A stretch of 64,000 nucleotides of DNA from contig LYSY01000005.1 of assembly GCA_001657395.1 (NCBI GenBank), positions 1 to 64,000 on the forward strand. The letters are read 5' to 3'. Source of the stretch: Rhodospirillales bacterium BBD 1991-14. Lineage in GTDB: Bacteria; Pseudomonadota; Alphaproteobacteria; Kiloniellales; Kiloniellaceae. A program made the position numbers and the translations under genes. A model generated the notes under the pieces. It ran no database searches and was not told the DNA's origin. It saw only the letters and a program-made list of their open reading frames with translations. How positions within the stretch are numbered: position 1 is the stretch's first letter; each line of letters starts with the position of its first letter. Positions 26,416 through 35,582 of this stretch are shown here, piece by piece.

Positions 26416-26820
26416 CTACCTGTCCTTGGGGACCGGATGCTCGACCGGCCCACCCTGCTCTTCCCAGGTCGAGAACCCCTCCTTCAGATGGGCGGCCTCA
26501 AAACCCATGTCCTGAAGCGTCGCAACGGTAAGCGCCGAGCGCCAGCCCGAGGCGCAGTGAAAGATGAACTTTCTGTCCTTTCCGAAGACCTCTTTGAAGT
26601 AGGGACTCTTTGGGTCCACCCAAAACTCGGCCATGCCGCGCGGGCAGTGGAAGCTACCGGGAATGAAGCCCGAGCGGTGGCGCTCGCGCACATCGCGAAG
26701 ATCAACAAAAAGGACCGCAGGGTCATCCAGCATCGCCAAGGCGTCCTTGGTTTCGACCTCCTCGATGCGCGCGCGTGCCGTTTCGACCATCTCCGCGACC
26801 GAAGTCTTGAGTTCCCGCAT
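26416..26820 (-). CDS. rhodanese-like sulfurtransferase
   Basis: A 134-residue single-domain rhodanese from MRELKTSV; AAAGGA lies upstream, and an upstream ATG at 26871 would be read through the operator motif. The substrate-binding aspartate is in VLFVDLRDVRER, and the active cysteine is Cys89 in FHCASGWRSA. The six-residue active loop is that of sulfane-sulfur transferases. Together with the persulfide-dioxygenase-like MBL protein it suggests handling of sulfane sulfur released from the substrate. It is divergent from the FAD oxidoreductase gene at 26983. Confidence 0.88.
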   Translation of the reverse strand: MRELKTSVAEMVETARARIEEVETKDALAMLDDPAVLFVDLRDVRERHRSGFIPGSFHCPRGMAEFWVDPKSPYFKEVFGKDRKFIFHCASGWRSALTVATLQDMGFEAAHLKEGFSTWEEQGGPVEHPVPKDR

Positions 26821-26844
26821 CTCCGTGTCCTTTGTATTGATATA

Positions 26845-26859
26845 CAGAACAATTATCTC
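26845..26859. promoter_or_regulatory. shared regulon motif, copy in the rhodanese/FAD-oxidase gap
   Basis: CAGAACAATTATCTC in an AT-rich island (GATATA before, CATATATTGACA after) within otherwise GC-rich DNA. Core CAGMACAAYTRT is shared with 16966 and 23177. It sits between divergent genes and could control both. Confidence 0.6.
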
Positions 26860-26982
26860 ATATATTGACACAAATGAGATTCTTGTTCAAGGTTGTGGCG
26901 GTGCGTGGCGGCAGAGCGGCCGCGCCTGCGTGAGGCGATTCATTGGTGAGTTGGGCAGCTGAGATCAGGGGCAGCTGAAGTC

Positions 26983-28254
26983 ATGGAAAGAGCATCGGCG
27001 ATCTCGCTGTGGGACGTTTCGGCAGAAGAACCTGCCATGTCTTCGCCGATGACCGGCGACACCACAGCCGATCTGGCGATCATCGGCGGCGGCTTCACCG
27101 GGCTTTCCACCGCCCTGCATGCCGCTGAGAAAGGCATCGAATGCCAGGTCCTGGAAGCGCGCAAGATCGGCTACGGCGGATCCGGCCGCAATGTCGGGCT
27201 GGTCAACGCGGGTCTCTGGCTTCCGCCACAGGATGTCCGCCAGCGCATGGGCGAGCAGCGCGGGGCCGCCCTCATCAAAACACTGGGCGACGCACCCGAG
27301 TACGTGCAGTCGCTGATCCAGAAGCATCAGATCCGTTGCGAAGCAACGCGGACCGGAACCATCCATGCGGCCCACTCGCCGAAGGGCTATGCAGATCTCG
27401 CGCGGCGCGCCGATGAGTGGCGCCGCCTGGGGGCGCCGGTCGATCTGCTGTCCCGCGACCAGGCCGCCGAAGCGATCGGCAGTGAGAGATTCTACGGCGG
27501 ACTGGTCGATCGTCGCGCCGGCACCATCAACCCCATGGGATACGTTCGGGGTCTCGCCCGGGCCGCACAGGGCGCGGGCGCACGGGTCGCCACCGGCGTG
27601 ACGGCCCAGAAGCTTCGCCGGGTGGGGGAAAGGTGGATCGTCGAGACCGATCGCGGCTCGGTCGTCGCAAAGTCGGTGGTTCTGGGAACCAACGCCTACT
27701 CGGACGACCTTTGGCCGGGATTGAGGCAGACCTTCACCATGATTCACTATTTTCAGCTCGCCACGGTCCCGCTGGGCAGCCGCAGCTCTTCAATTCTGAG
27801 CGGCGGACAAGGACTCTGGGATACCGGGCCGATCATGTTCTCCCTGCGCCGCGACGCTTTCGGAAGGCTCATCATCGGATCGATGGGAACTGTGATTGGC
27901 GGGATGACAGGATTGTCCCGCAGATGGGCGGCGCGCACTCTCAGGCGGCTCTTCCCCGACCTGGGCGAGGTCGAGTTCGAGCACTGCTGGCACGGCCGGA
28001 TCGCCATGACTCCCGACCACCTGCCCCGCATACACCGTCTGGCCGAGGGCCTTTACACCCCCATCGGATACAACGGCCGCGGCATCACGCCAGGCACGAT
28101 CTTCGGCAAGGCCATCGCCGAGCTGCTGGCGGGCGGACGGGAAGAAGACCTGCCGCTTCCCATCTCGGAGCCCAAGCGGGTCACCTCGGCCGCGGTAATG
28201 TCGCGGCTCTATCAGATGGCATTCACCGCCAACCAGTACCTGAAGTCCATCTGA
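26983..28254 (+). CDS. FAD-dependent amine/imino-acid oxidoreductase (DAO family, PuuB-like)
   Basis: A 423-residue DAO-fold flavoprotein. The FAD motif is LAIIGGGFTGLSTALHAAEKG near residue 30 in two parts; KIGYGGSGRNVGLVNAGLW follows as in PuuB-like oxidases, and the C-terminal YTPIGYNGRGITPGT closes the FAD site. The N-terminal SLWD motif is common in this subgroup. It probably oxidises a secondary or primary amine to an imine. It starts the operon that continues with hyuA (17 bp later), hyuB, SDR, the CoA ligase and aapP. Confidence 0.85.
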   Translation: MERASAISLWDVSAEEPAMSSPMTGDTTADLAIIGGGFTGLSTALHAAEKGIECQVLEARKIGYGGSGRNVGLVNAGLWLPPQDVRQRMGEQRGAALIKTLGDAPEYVQSLIQKHQIRCEATRTGTIHAAHSPKGYADLARRADEWRRLGAPVDLLSRDQAAEAIGSERFYGGLVDRRAGTINPMGYVRGLARAAQGAGARVATGVTAQKLRRVGERWIVETDRGSVVAKSVVLGTNAYSDDLWPGLRQTFTMIHYFQLATVPLGSRSSSILSGGQGLWDTGPIMFSLRRDAFGRLIIGSMGTVIGGMTGLSRRWAARTLRRLFPDLGEVEFEHCWHGRIAMTPDHLPRIHRLAEGLYTPIGYNGRGITPGTIFGKAIAELLAGGREEDLPLPISEPKRVTSAAVMSRLYQMAFTANQYLKSI

Positions 28255-28271
28255 GTCCCGGGAGAAGCAGG

Positions 28272-30359
28272 ATGACGGAAGCGCAGGTTCGTGTCGGCGT
28301 CGATATCGGGGGAACCTTCACGGACGTTGCGCTCGAACACGCCGGCGGCATGGCGACCTGCAAGGTGCTGACGAACTATTCCCAGCCCGAGCAGGCGATC
28401 CTCGACGGCATCGAGAAGGCTGCAGGCGAAGCCGGCATCGCCGCCGCGGAGATCAGTCAGGTCATACACGGCACCACCCTTGTCACTAACGCTCTCATTG
28501 AACGTCGCGGGGCGAAACTGGCCTTCGTTACGACAGAGGGTTTTCGCGATGTCGTGGAGATGCGCTCGGAAAACCGTTTCGAGCAGTACGATCTGAACCT
28601 GGAACTGCCCAAGCCCCTGGTCGCGCGCCAGCACCGCTACACCCTCAACGAACGAGTGGCTGCCGAGGGAGCGGTTCTGCGCCCGCTCGACCCATCCGAG
28701 CTTGAACGCCTGGTCGAGGCGATACTGGCCGGCGGCTACGAGGCGGTGGCAATCGGCCTCATCCACGCCTATGCCAATCCCACCCATGAACAGCAGGTTG
28801 CCCAGGCCCTGCGCCGCGCGGCGCCGAAGCTCTCACTCTCGCTTTCCTCCGTGATCTCACCGCAGATGCGCGAGTTCGAGCGCTTCAACACAGTCATCGC
28901 AAATGCCTATGTGCAGCCGATGGTCTCGGATTACCTGGGTCGCCTCGTTGCCCGTCTGCGCGAACAACGCATCACTGCACCGGTCTTCATGATGCATTCC
29001 GGCGGCGGCCTGATCTCTGTGGAGACGGCTGCCGAACAGCCGGTTCGCCTGCTCGAGTCCGGACCCGCAGGCGGTGCCATCTTCGCTGCCGACTTTGCTA
29101 CGGCCCATAGCCTGGAAAAGGTCATGTCCTTCGACATGGGCGGCACGACCGCCAAGATCTGCCTGATCGAAGACGGCGTACCCAAGACCGCAAACACCTT
29201 TGAGGTTGCGCGGACCTATCGCTTCAAAAAGGGCTCGGGCATGCCCGTCTCCACGCCAGTCGTCGAGATGGTCGAGATCGGCGCCGGCGGCGGCTCCATC
29301 GCCCATGTCGACGGCATGGGACAGATCCGTGTCGGCCCGCGTAGCGCCGCCTCGGAGCCGGGGCCCGCCTGCTACCAGCGCGGCGGCGAGAAACCGACCG
29401 TGACCGACGCCAACCTGATGCTGGGACGGCTCGATCCGGACAACTTCGCCGGCGGAGCGATACCCTTGTCGAAGGCGCTGTCCGAGACCGCCTTGAAGAC
29501 CGGGCTCTCCGTGCAAACCGGCCTCGAGCCCGACGAGGCGGCCTTCGGTGTCACGGAGATGGTCGATGAAAACATGGCCAACGCGGCGCGTGTTCATACG
29601 GTCGAGAACGGCCGCGATGTCGAGGCTTTCACGATGATTGCCTTCGGTGGCGGCGCACCCCTGCATGCCTGCCGCCTCTGCGAAAAGCTGGGTGTCGCCG
29701 AGCTGATCATTCCACCGGCCGCCGGCGTCGGGTCCGCTGTTGGTTTTCTGAAGGCGCCTTTCTCCTACGAAGCCTCAAAGGGCCTTTTCCAGCGCCTGGA
29801 CCGCTTCGACAGTGCCGCGGTCAATGCCGCCCTTACAGCCCTGGAGGCGGAAGCCAGGGGATTCGTCGCCGCCGGGGCGGAGAATGCGGTGACCGAGACG
29901 AAGCTGACCGCAATGATGCGATACGCCGGCCAAGGCTGGGAGATACCCGTGGTGCTGCCCTATCGCCCCTTCACCGAGGCGGGACTTGCCGAATTGCGGT
30001 CTGCCTTCGAGGATGCTTACCGCACCCTCTTCGGCCGCCTGATCGACGGACTGCAGATCGAGGTAACCAACTGGTCGGTCACCGTCGCCTCGCTTGTGCC
30101 CAGACAGCCTGGCGTCGAGCGCATTCATGCGGGCCACCCCGTCGCCCCCAACGGGATACGCCGGTTCTACGACGCGGCGCGGCGTGAAACTGTCGAGGCC
30201 GACGAAATTGCACGTTCAGAGCTCGCGGCCGGCATGATGGTCAATGGCCCCGCGGTTGTCGTGGAGGACGAAACAACGACCATCGTCACCTCCGGTTTTA
30301 CGGTGACCGGCCAGAATGACGGATCGCTGCTTCTGCAGAGAAAGGAGGTGGCGCAATGA
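28272..30359 (+). CDS. hyuA: hydantoinase/oxoprolinase family protein, subunit A (HyuA)
   Basis: A 695-residue ATP-binding subunit. The N-terminal phosphate loop is GVDIGGTFTDV at residues 9-19, an ASKHA-type motif; a second nucleotide motif is SFDMGGTTAKI, and EIGAGGGSIAHVD lies near 340. The ATG at 28272 has GGAGAAGCAGG upstream. HyuA/HyuB-type enzymes hydrolyse cyclic amides (5-oxoproline, N-methylhydantoin, related lactams) at the cost of ATP; some relatives carboxylate ketones or acetone. 5-Oxoprolinase is also known to open 2-oxothiazolidine-4-carboxylate, which is relevant to the sulfur genes upstream. It overlaps hyuB by ATGA. Confidence 0.9.
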   Translation: MTEAQVRVGVDIGGTFTDVALEHAGGMATCKVLTNYSQPEQAILDGIEKAAGEAGIAAAEISQVIHGTTLVTNALIERRGAKLAFVTTEGFRDVVEMRSENRFEQYDLNLELPKPLVARQHRYTLNERVAAEGAVLRPLDPSELERLVEAILAGGYEAVAIGLIHAYANPTHEQQVAQALRRAAPKLSLSLSSVISPQMREFERFNTVIANAYVQPMVSDYLGRLVARLREQRITAPVFMMHSGGGLISVETAAEQPVRLLESGPAGGAIFAADFATAHSLEKVMSFDMGGTTAKICLIEDGVPKTANTFEVARTYRFKKGSGMPVSTPVVEMVEIGAGGGSIAHVDGMGQIRVGPRSAASEPGPACYQRGGEKPTVTDANLMLGRLDPDNFAGGAIPLSKALSETALKTGLSVQTGLEPDEAAFGVTEMVDENMANAARVHTVENGRDVEAFTMIAFGGGAPLHACRLCEKLGVAELIIPPAAGVGSAVGFLKAPFSYEASKGLFQRLDRFDSAAVNAALTALEAEARGFVAAGAENAVTETKLTAMMRYAGQGWEIPVVLPYRPFTEAGLAELRSAFEDAYRTLFGRLIDGLQIEVTNWSVTVASLVPRQPGVERIHAGHPVAPNGIRRFYDAARRETVEADEIARSELAAGMMVNGPAVVVEDETTTIVTSGFTVTGQNDGSLLLQRKEVAQ

Positions 30360-32005
30360 GTATCGCATCCATCGACTATCAGATCATGTGGAGCCGCCTG
30401 ATCGCGGTGGTCGAGGAACAGGCCACAACCCTGATCCGTACTGCGTTCTCGACATCTGTGCGCGAGGCCGGCGACCTTTCGGCGGGCCTCTTCGATCTTC
30501 GCGGCAGAATGATGGCGCAGGCGGTAACCGGCACACCCGGCCACGTCAACGCCATGGCGGAAAGCGTGCTCCACTTCATCGCCGAGATCGGCCCCGAGAA
30601 CATCCACGAGGGCGACGTCTATCTGACCAACGACCCCTGGAAGGGCACCGGCCACCTTCACGACATCACCGTGGTGTCACCCGCTTTCCGCAAGGGCCGC
30701 CATGTGGGCTTCTTCGCCTGCACGGCGCACGTCGTCGACATCGGCGGCCGCGGCTTCGGCCCGGATGCAAACGACGTCTACGAAGAAGGCCTATTGATAC
30801 CGATCACCAAGCTTTCCGACCGCGGAACGATCTCAGCCGAGGTTATCAAGTTCATCCGGGCCAATGTCCGGGCACCGGACGCGGTTGTCGGCGACCTCTA
30901 CTCTCTTGCCGCCTGCAACGCGGCGGGAGACCGCCGCCTTCAGGAGATGATGACCGAGTTTCACATCGACGCGTTGGAGGGCCTGTCGGACTTCATCATC
31001 GACACCAGCCGCGAAGCCACCCGCGCCTGTATCGATGAACTGCCATCCGGCGTGTACCGCAACGAAATGCAGGTCGACGGCTACGATGTACCGGTCCTGA
31101 TGAAGGTGGCGGTCGAAGTCAAGGGCGACCGCCTGATCGCCGATTTCGAGGGCACCAGCGGGCTCAGCCGCTTCGGGGTCAATGTGCCCATGGTCTACAC
31201 CCGGGCCTATGCCTGCTACGGCCTCAAGTGCGCCATCGCGCCTGAGGTGCCGAACAACACCGGCTCGCTCGAACCCTTCGAGATAACGGCGCCGGAGGGT
31301 TGCATCCTCAACGCCCGGCGCCCTGCCCCGGTCTCCGTTCGGCACGTTCTCGGGCACCTTGTCCCGGATGTTGCCCTGGGCGCTCTGCACAGGTGTCTGC
31401 CCGGCACCGTGCCGGCGGAAGGCTCCAGCGCGCTCTGGAACATCCAGATCAGCGCCGGTCCGGTCGATGCCGGCTCGAACCTGCCCGACGCGCAACTACT
31501 GATGTTCAACTCCGGAGGAACCGGTGCGCGTCCGGGTTCGGACGGCCTCTCCGCCACCGCCTTTCCGTCCGGCGTCAAGACCATGAGTGTCGAGGCCACC
31601 GAGCACGTGGGCCCGATCATCGTCTGGCGCAAGGACCTGCGCGAGGGCTCCGGCGGTGCCGGAGCGCGCCGCGGCGGCCTCGGCCAGACCATCGAGATCG
31701 AGCCCCGCGACGGTTATGAGTTCCACTTCAATGCCATGTTCGACCGCATCGAGAACCCGGCACGCGGCCGCAACGGCGGGCGTGCAGGGGCGGCCGGATC
31801 CGTGGCCCTGTCGGACGGCACCAGCCTGCGCGGCAAGGGCCGCCAGAAGGTACCAAACGGCGCGCGCCTCGTGCTCAAACTGCCCGGTGGCGGGGGTTAC
31901 GGCGACCCCGCCGAGCGCCCTCACGACGAGGTCCGGGCGGATCTGGCGGCAGGCTACATCACGCCGGAGCAAGCCAGGGCCGACTACGGGCTTGAAGAAG
32001 ACTGA
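30356..32005 (+). CDS. hyuB: hydantoinase/oxoprolinase family protein, subunit B (HyuB)
   Basis: A 549-residue subunit of the same ATP-dependent cyclic-amidase family. TAFSTSVREAGDLSAGLFD near residue 30, GDVYLTNDPWKGTGHLHD near 85 and the Gly-rich tail LKLPGGGGYGDPAERP are characteristic. The ATG overlaps the hyuA stop, as expected for partners made in equal amounts. The cyclic substrate cannot be read from the sequence. Placement after an FAD amine oxidase suggests that ring opening follows or prepares an oxidation step. Confidence 0.9.
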   Translation: MSIASIDYQIMWSRLIAVVEEQATTLIRTAFSTSVREAGDLSAGLFDLRGRMMAQAVTGTPGHVNAMAESVLHFIAEIGPENIHEGDVYLTNDPWKGTGHLHDITVVSPAFRKGRHVGFFACTAHVVDIGGRGFGPDANDVYEEGLLIPITKLSDRGTISAEVIKFIRANVRAPDAVVGDLYSLAACNAAGDRRLQEMMTEFHIDALEGLSDFIIDTSREATRACIDELPSGVYRNEMQVDGYDVPVLMKVAVEVKGDRLIADFEGTSGLSRFGVNVPMVYTRAYACYGLKCAIAPEVPNNTGSLEPFEITAPEGCILNARRPAPVSVRHVLGHLVPDVALGALHRCLPGTVPAEGSSALWNIQISAGPVDAGSNLPDAQLLMFNSGGTGARPGSDGLSATAFPSGVKTMSVEATEHVGPIIVWRKDLREGSGGAGARRGGLGQTIEIEPRDGYEFHFNAMFDRIENPARGRNGGRAGAAGSVALSDGTSLRGKGRQKVPNGARLVLKLPGGGGYGDPAERPHDEVRADLAAGYITPEQARADYGLEED

Positions 32006-32020
32006 CGCTGGGAGAACGTT

Positions 32021-32773
32021 ATGGCCAAAGCCCCCCTCGCCCTGGTGACAGGCAGCGCCCAAGGAATCGGCTTCGCCTGTGCCGAAGCACTTGCTGAGGA
32101 CGGGGCACAGGTGATCCTGAGCGACATCAACGCCGAAGGCGCGAAGGCAGCGGCCGCAAGACTGGGCAATGGATCGACTGCGATTGCCTGCGACATGGGC
32201 GATCCTGTTCAGATTGCGGCGATGTTCGATAAGGTGGAGGCCGACTTCGGACCGGTCTCCGTCCTCGTCAACAACGCCGGCATCGCGATGCCCGGGGCGT
32301 TTCTGGAAACCTCGCTTGCCGACTTTCAACGGGTCATCGATGTCAACCTGACCGGCAGCTTCGTCGCGCTCCAGCGGGCCGCCAAGGCCATGGTGGCGCA
32401 TGAGATCGAAGGGGCGGTCGTCAACATGTCCTCCATCAACGCCGTCGTCTCGATCCCCTCAATCACCGCCTATTGCGCCAGCAAAGGCGGCGTGATGCAG
32501 ATGACCAAGGCCACCGCCCTTGCCCTGGCGCCGTACAACATCCGGGTTAATGCGGTGGGGCCGGGCTCGATCGATACCGAAATGATGGCCGGGGTAAACG
32601 CCGACCCCGAAGCCATGAAGATGGTGATGTCCCGCACGCCGCTGAAGCGGGTCGGCACGGCCCGCGAGATCGGCGACGTGGTGGCGTTTCTTGCCAGTAG
32701 CAAGGCCAGCTACATCACCGGTGAGACGATCTACGTCGACGGCGGACGGCTCGGGATGAATTACACCTGCTGA
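32021..32773 (+). CDS. short-chain dehydrogenase/reductase
   Basis: A 250-residue classical SDR. The cofactor motif is TGSAQGIGFACAEAL at residues 10-24, the structural motif NNAG near 83, and the catalytic residues Ser and Tyr-x-x-x-Lys are in MSSINAV and YCASKGG. DINAEGAKAA after the second strand has an acidic residue that favours NAD(H). It probably oxidises a hydroxy acid or alcohol intermediate. It lies 15 bp after hyuB and 9 bp before the CoA ligase. Confidence 0.9.
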   Translation: MAKAPLALVTGSAQGIGFACAEALAEDGAQVILSDINAEGAKAAAARLGNGSTAIACDMGDPVQIAAMFDKVEADFGPVSVLVNNAGIAMPGAFLETSLADFQRVIDVNLTGSFVALQRAAKAMVAHEIEGAVVNMSSINAVVSIPSITAYCASKGGVMQMTKATALALAPYNIRVNAVGPGSIDTEMMAGVNADPEAMKMVMSRTPLKRVGTAREIGDVVAFLASSKASYITGETIYVDGGRLGMNYTC

Positions 32774-32782
32774 GATAGGGCC

Positions 32783-34699
32783 ATGGAAACGCGCTACTAC
32801 GACACCTACGCAAGCTGGAAGGCCGACCCGGAAGCCTTCTGGGCGGAGGCTGCCAAGGAAATCAACTGGTTCACGCCGCCAACACGGACCTTCAACCCCG
32901 ATGACGGCGTCTATGGCCGCTGGTTCGAAGGGGCGACCTGCAATACCTGCTACAACTGCATCGACCGCCACGTCGAAGCCGGTCACGGCGACCGCAAGGC
33001 GCTGTTCTATGACAGCCCGGTAACCGGCCAGCGGCGGGCCTACACCTTTGCGGAGATGCAGATCGAGGTCGGCGCCCTGGCCGCGGTGCTGCGGGCGCAG
33101 GGACTCGACAAGGGCGACCGTGTCATCGTTTATATGCCCATGGTGCCTCAGGCGATCTTTGCCATGCTGGCGGCCGCCCGGCTGGGCGCGATCCACTCGG
33201 TCGTCTTCGGCGGATTTGCGGCAAGGGAGCTGGCGACGCGCATCGATGATGCGAAACCGAAACTCATTCTCTCCGCATCCTGCGGGATCGAAACCAACCG
33301 CATCGTTCCCTACAAGCCGCTGTTGGACGAAGCCATCGCGCTTGCCGAGTCAAAGCCGCAGCGCTGCATCATCCTGCAGCGGAAGGAACACCGTTGCACG
33401 CTGACGTCGCAACGGGATCTCGACTACGAAGAGGCCGTCAAACCCGCCATTGCGACCGGCCAGAAAACCGAGTGCGTGCCGGTCGCGGCGACCGACCCCC
33501 TCTATATCCTCTATACATCAGGTACGACCGGCCAACCCAAAGGAGTCGTGCGCGACAACGGCGGCCACATGGTGGCATTGAAATGGACCATGGAGCATCA
33601 CTACGGGGTGAAGCCCGGGGAGGTCTTCTGGGCCGCCTCGGACGTTGGCTGGGTGGTCGGCCACTCCTACATCTGTTACGGCCCGCTGCTGCACGGCTGC
33701 GGGACGGTGCTCTACGAAGGCAAGCCGGTCGGAACGCCGGACGCTGGCGCGTTCTGGCGGGTCATTCAGGACAACGGGGTGGCCGCCCTCTTCACCGCAC
33801 CGACGGCGTTCCGCGCCGTGAAGAAGGAGGACCCGAAGGGCGCGCTGGTCGCAGACTATGACCTCAGCACCTTCCGGACGCTCTTCCTGGCCGGCGAGCG
33901 TGCCGACCCCGATACGATTCGCTGGGCGGAGGAAAAACTGGACCGCCCGGTGATCGATCACTGGTGGCAGACCGAAACCGGATGGCCGATGGCCGGAAAC
34001 CCTGTCGGTCTCGGTCAGCTCCCGGTCAAGCCTGGCTCCCCCGGCGTGGCAATGCCGGGCTTCGACATCCAGGTGCTCGACGACGCCGGAAAGCCGGTCG
34101 AACCCGGAACACTCGGCAACATCGTCTGCAAGCTGCCGCTACCGCCCTCTTCCTTCCCGACGCTCTGGAACGCGGAGGCGCGGTTCCGCAAAGCCTACTT
34201 CGAGGAGTTCCCTGGATACTACGCCACTTCCGATGCCGGGATCGTCGACGAAGACGGCTACGTCTTCATCATGGCGCGCACTGACGACATCATCAACGTC
34301 GCCGGCCACCGTCTGTCCACCGGTGCGATGGAGGAGGTGCTGTCCAGTCACGAGGACATTGCCGAATGCGCTGTGATCGGCGTGGCCGACTCGATGAAGG
34401 GGCAACTGCCCCTGGGCTTCTTCGTGCCCAATGACGGTGTCGAGCGCGACGAGGCCGAGCTGGAGAAGGAGCTGGTTGCTCTTGTGCGCGCCAGGATCGG
34501 CCCTGTCGCCGCCTTCAAAACCGCCATAGAGGTGAAGCGCCTGCCCAAGACACGCTCCGGCAAGGTCTTGCGCGGAACGATGCAGAAGATTGCCGACGCG
34601 GAAGACTGGAAGATGCCGGCGGCCATCGACGACCCGGAGATACTGAAAGAGATCTCGGTCGCGCTCACGGCGCGAGGCTTTGGGAGGATGAACTCATGA
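32783..34699 (+). CDS. acyl-CoA synthetase, propionyl-CoA/acetyl-CoA synthetase (PrpE)-like
   Basis: A 638-residue AMP-forming ligase. The P-loop is [15 protein letters not shown] near residue 247, the adenine-binding segment WWQTETGWP near 395, and the A10 lysine [11 protein letters not shown] near 590. [13 protein letters not shown] at the N-terminus is typical of PrpE. It activates a short carboxylate (propionate, acetate, perhaps acrylate or 3-hydroxypropionate) to a CoA ester. It is last but one in the 27-35 kb operon and overlaps aapP by ATGA. It suggests that the pathway ends in a C2-C4 acid. Confidence 0.9.
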   Translation: METRYYDTYASWKADPEAFWAEAAKEINWFTPPTRTFNPDDGVYGRWFEGATCNTCYNCIDRHVEAGHGDRKALFYDSPVTGQRRAYTFAEMQIEVGALAAVLRAQGLDKGDRVIVYMPMVPQAIFAMLAAARLGAIHSVVFGGFAARELATRIDDAKPKLILSASCGIETNRIVPYKPLLDEAIALAESKPQRCIILQRKEHRCTLTSQRDLDYEEAVKPAIATGQKTECVPVAATDPLYILYTSGTTGQPKGVVRDNGGHMVALKWTMEHHYGVKPGEVFWAASDVGWVVGHSYICYGPLLHGCGTVLYEGKPVGTPDAGAFWRVIQDNGVAALFTAPTAFRAVKKEDPKGALVADYDLSTFRTLFLAGERADPDTIRWAEEKLDRPVIDHWWQTETGWPMAGNPVGLGQLPVKPGSPGVAMPGFDIQVLDDAGKPVEPGTLGNIVCKLPLPPSSFPTLWNAEARFRKAYFEEFPGYYATSDAGIVDEDGYVFIMARTDDIINVAGHRLSTGAMEEVLSSHEDIAECAVIGVADSMKGQLPLGFFVPNDGVERDEAELEKELVALVRARIGPVAAFKTAIEVKRLPKTRSGKVLRGTMQKIADAEDWKMPAAIDDPEILKEISVALTARGFGRMNS

Positions 34700-35448
34700 T
34701 GGCTTCGGATGAAGCGCCCGCAGTGCTCATGCGCGGCGTGAACAAGTTCTACGGCTCATTCCATGCGCTCAAGGACATCAACCTCAGCGTCACCAAGGGC
34801 GAGCGCATCGTGATCTGCGGGCCCTCCGGCTCGGGCAAGTCGACCATGATCCGCTGCATCAACCAGCTTGAGGAGCACCAGTCCGGCAACATTGAGATCA
34901 TGGGCCACCAGATCGACGCCGACGCGCCGAACATCGAGGAGATGCGCCGGGAGGTGGGCATGGTGTTCCAGCACTTCAACCTTTTCCCGCATATGACCAT
35001 CCTGGAGAACTGTACGCTGGCGCCGACGATTGCCCGTAAGACACCGTTGGCCGAGGCCGAAGCGGAGGCGATGAAGTATCTGGAGAAGGTACAGATCGCC
35101 AACCAGGCCCTGAAGTACCCCGGACAGCTCTCCGGCGGCCAGCAGCAGCGCGTGGCGATCGCCCGCGCGCTCTGCATGCACCCGGAGATCCTGCTGTTCG
35201 ACGAGCCGACATCTGCCCTTGATCCAGAGATGATCGGCGAAGTTCTGGACGTCATGGTGACGCTGGCCAACGAGGGCATGACCATGCTCTGCGTGACCCA
35301 TGAAATGGGCTTCGCGAGGAAGGTCGCTGATCGGGTGATCTTTATGGACGGAGGTGAGATCATCGAGGAGAACGATCCGGATGAGTTCTTCACCAATCCG
35401 GGGAGCGAGCGGACGAAGACCTTCCTGGACCAGGTCCTCAGTCACTAG
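34696..35448 (+). CDS. aapP: general L-amino acid ABC transporter ATPase (AapP-like)
   Basis: A 250-residue polar amino-acid ABC ATPase. Walker A is GPSGSGKST, the signature [15 protein letters not shown], Walker [14 protein letters not shown] and the H-loop [11 protein letters not shown]. MITNFKxxNLFPHM-like [14 protein letters not shown] is typical of AapP/GlnQ. The aapJQM operon 14 kb upstream has no ATPase, and this operon has no permease, so the two must complete each other. The start overlaps the CoA ligase stop. A 3' fragment of this gene with 237 bp of matching DNA lies at 60622-60858. Confidence 0.93.
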   Translation: MMASDEAPAVLMRGVNKFYGSFHALKDINLSVTKGERIVICGPSGSGKSTMIRCINQLEEHQSGNIEIMGHQIDADAPNIEEMRREVGMVFQHFNLFPHMTILENCTLAPTIARKTPLAEAEAEAMKYLEKVQIANQALKYPGQLSGGQQQRVAIARALCMHPEILLFDEPTSALDPEMIGEVLDVMVTLANEGMTMLCVTHEMGFARKVADRVIFMDGGEIIEENDPDEFFTNPGSERTKTFLDQVLSH

Positions 35449-35510
35449 AGCGGGTCATGTTCAGACGGAAACACTTCGCGTGTTTGCGTCTGAACATGTG
35501 AATCCGCTCT
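35447..35510. repeat. 64-bp three-part palindrome directly after aapP
   Basis: AGAGCGG pairs with CCGCTCT, CATGTTCAGACG with CGTCTGAACATG and AAACAC with GTGTTT, all nested around TTCGC. Twenty-five paired positions form one long hairpin that begins inside the aapP stop codon. It could end or protect the operon transcript. The duplicated aapP tail at 60.6 kb lacks it, so it looks like a mobile REP-type element. Confidence 0.75.
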
Positions 35511-35523
35511 ACGCCTGAGAATT

Positions 35524-35582
35524 AGAGCAGACCACCGGGTTTGCTGAATCGCTTGCGCGATTCCATCAATCGCCGATCTGCT
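35524..35582. repeat. second palindromic element after aapP
   Basis: AGCAGA (35526-35531) pairs with TCTGCT (35577-35582), and GAATCGC (35546-35552) pairs with GCGATTC (35557-35563). Like the first element it is bounded by AGAGC-type ends. The 122-bp segment 35454-35575 that holds most of both elements is absent from the duplicate copy at 60.86 kb. Confidence 0.55.

Noticed and set aside
27633-28271. Long plus-strand extension in front of hyuA
   Set aside because: It is the +1 shadow of the FAD oxidoreductase gene; the HyuA family starts at the ATG at 28272 with an SD before it.
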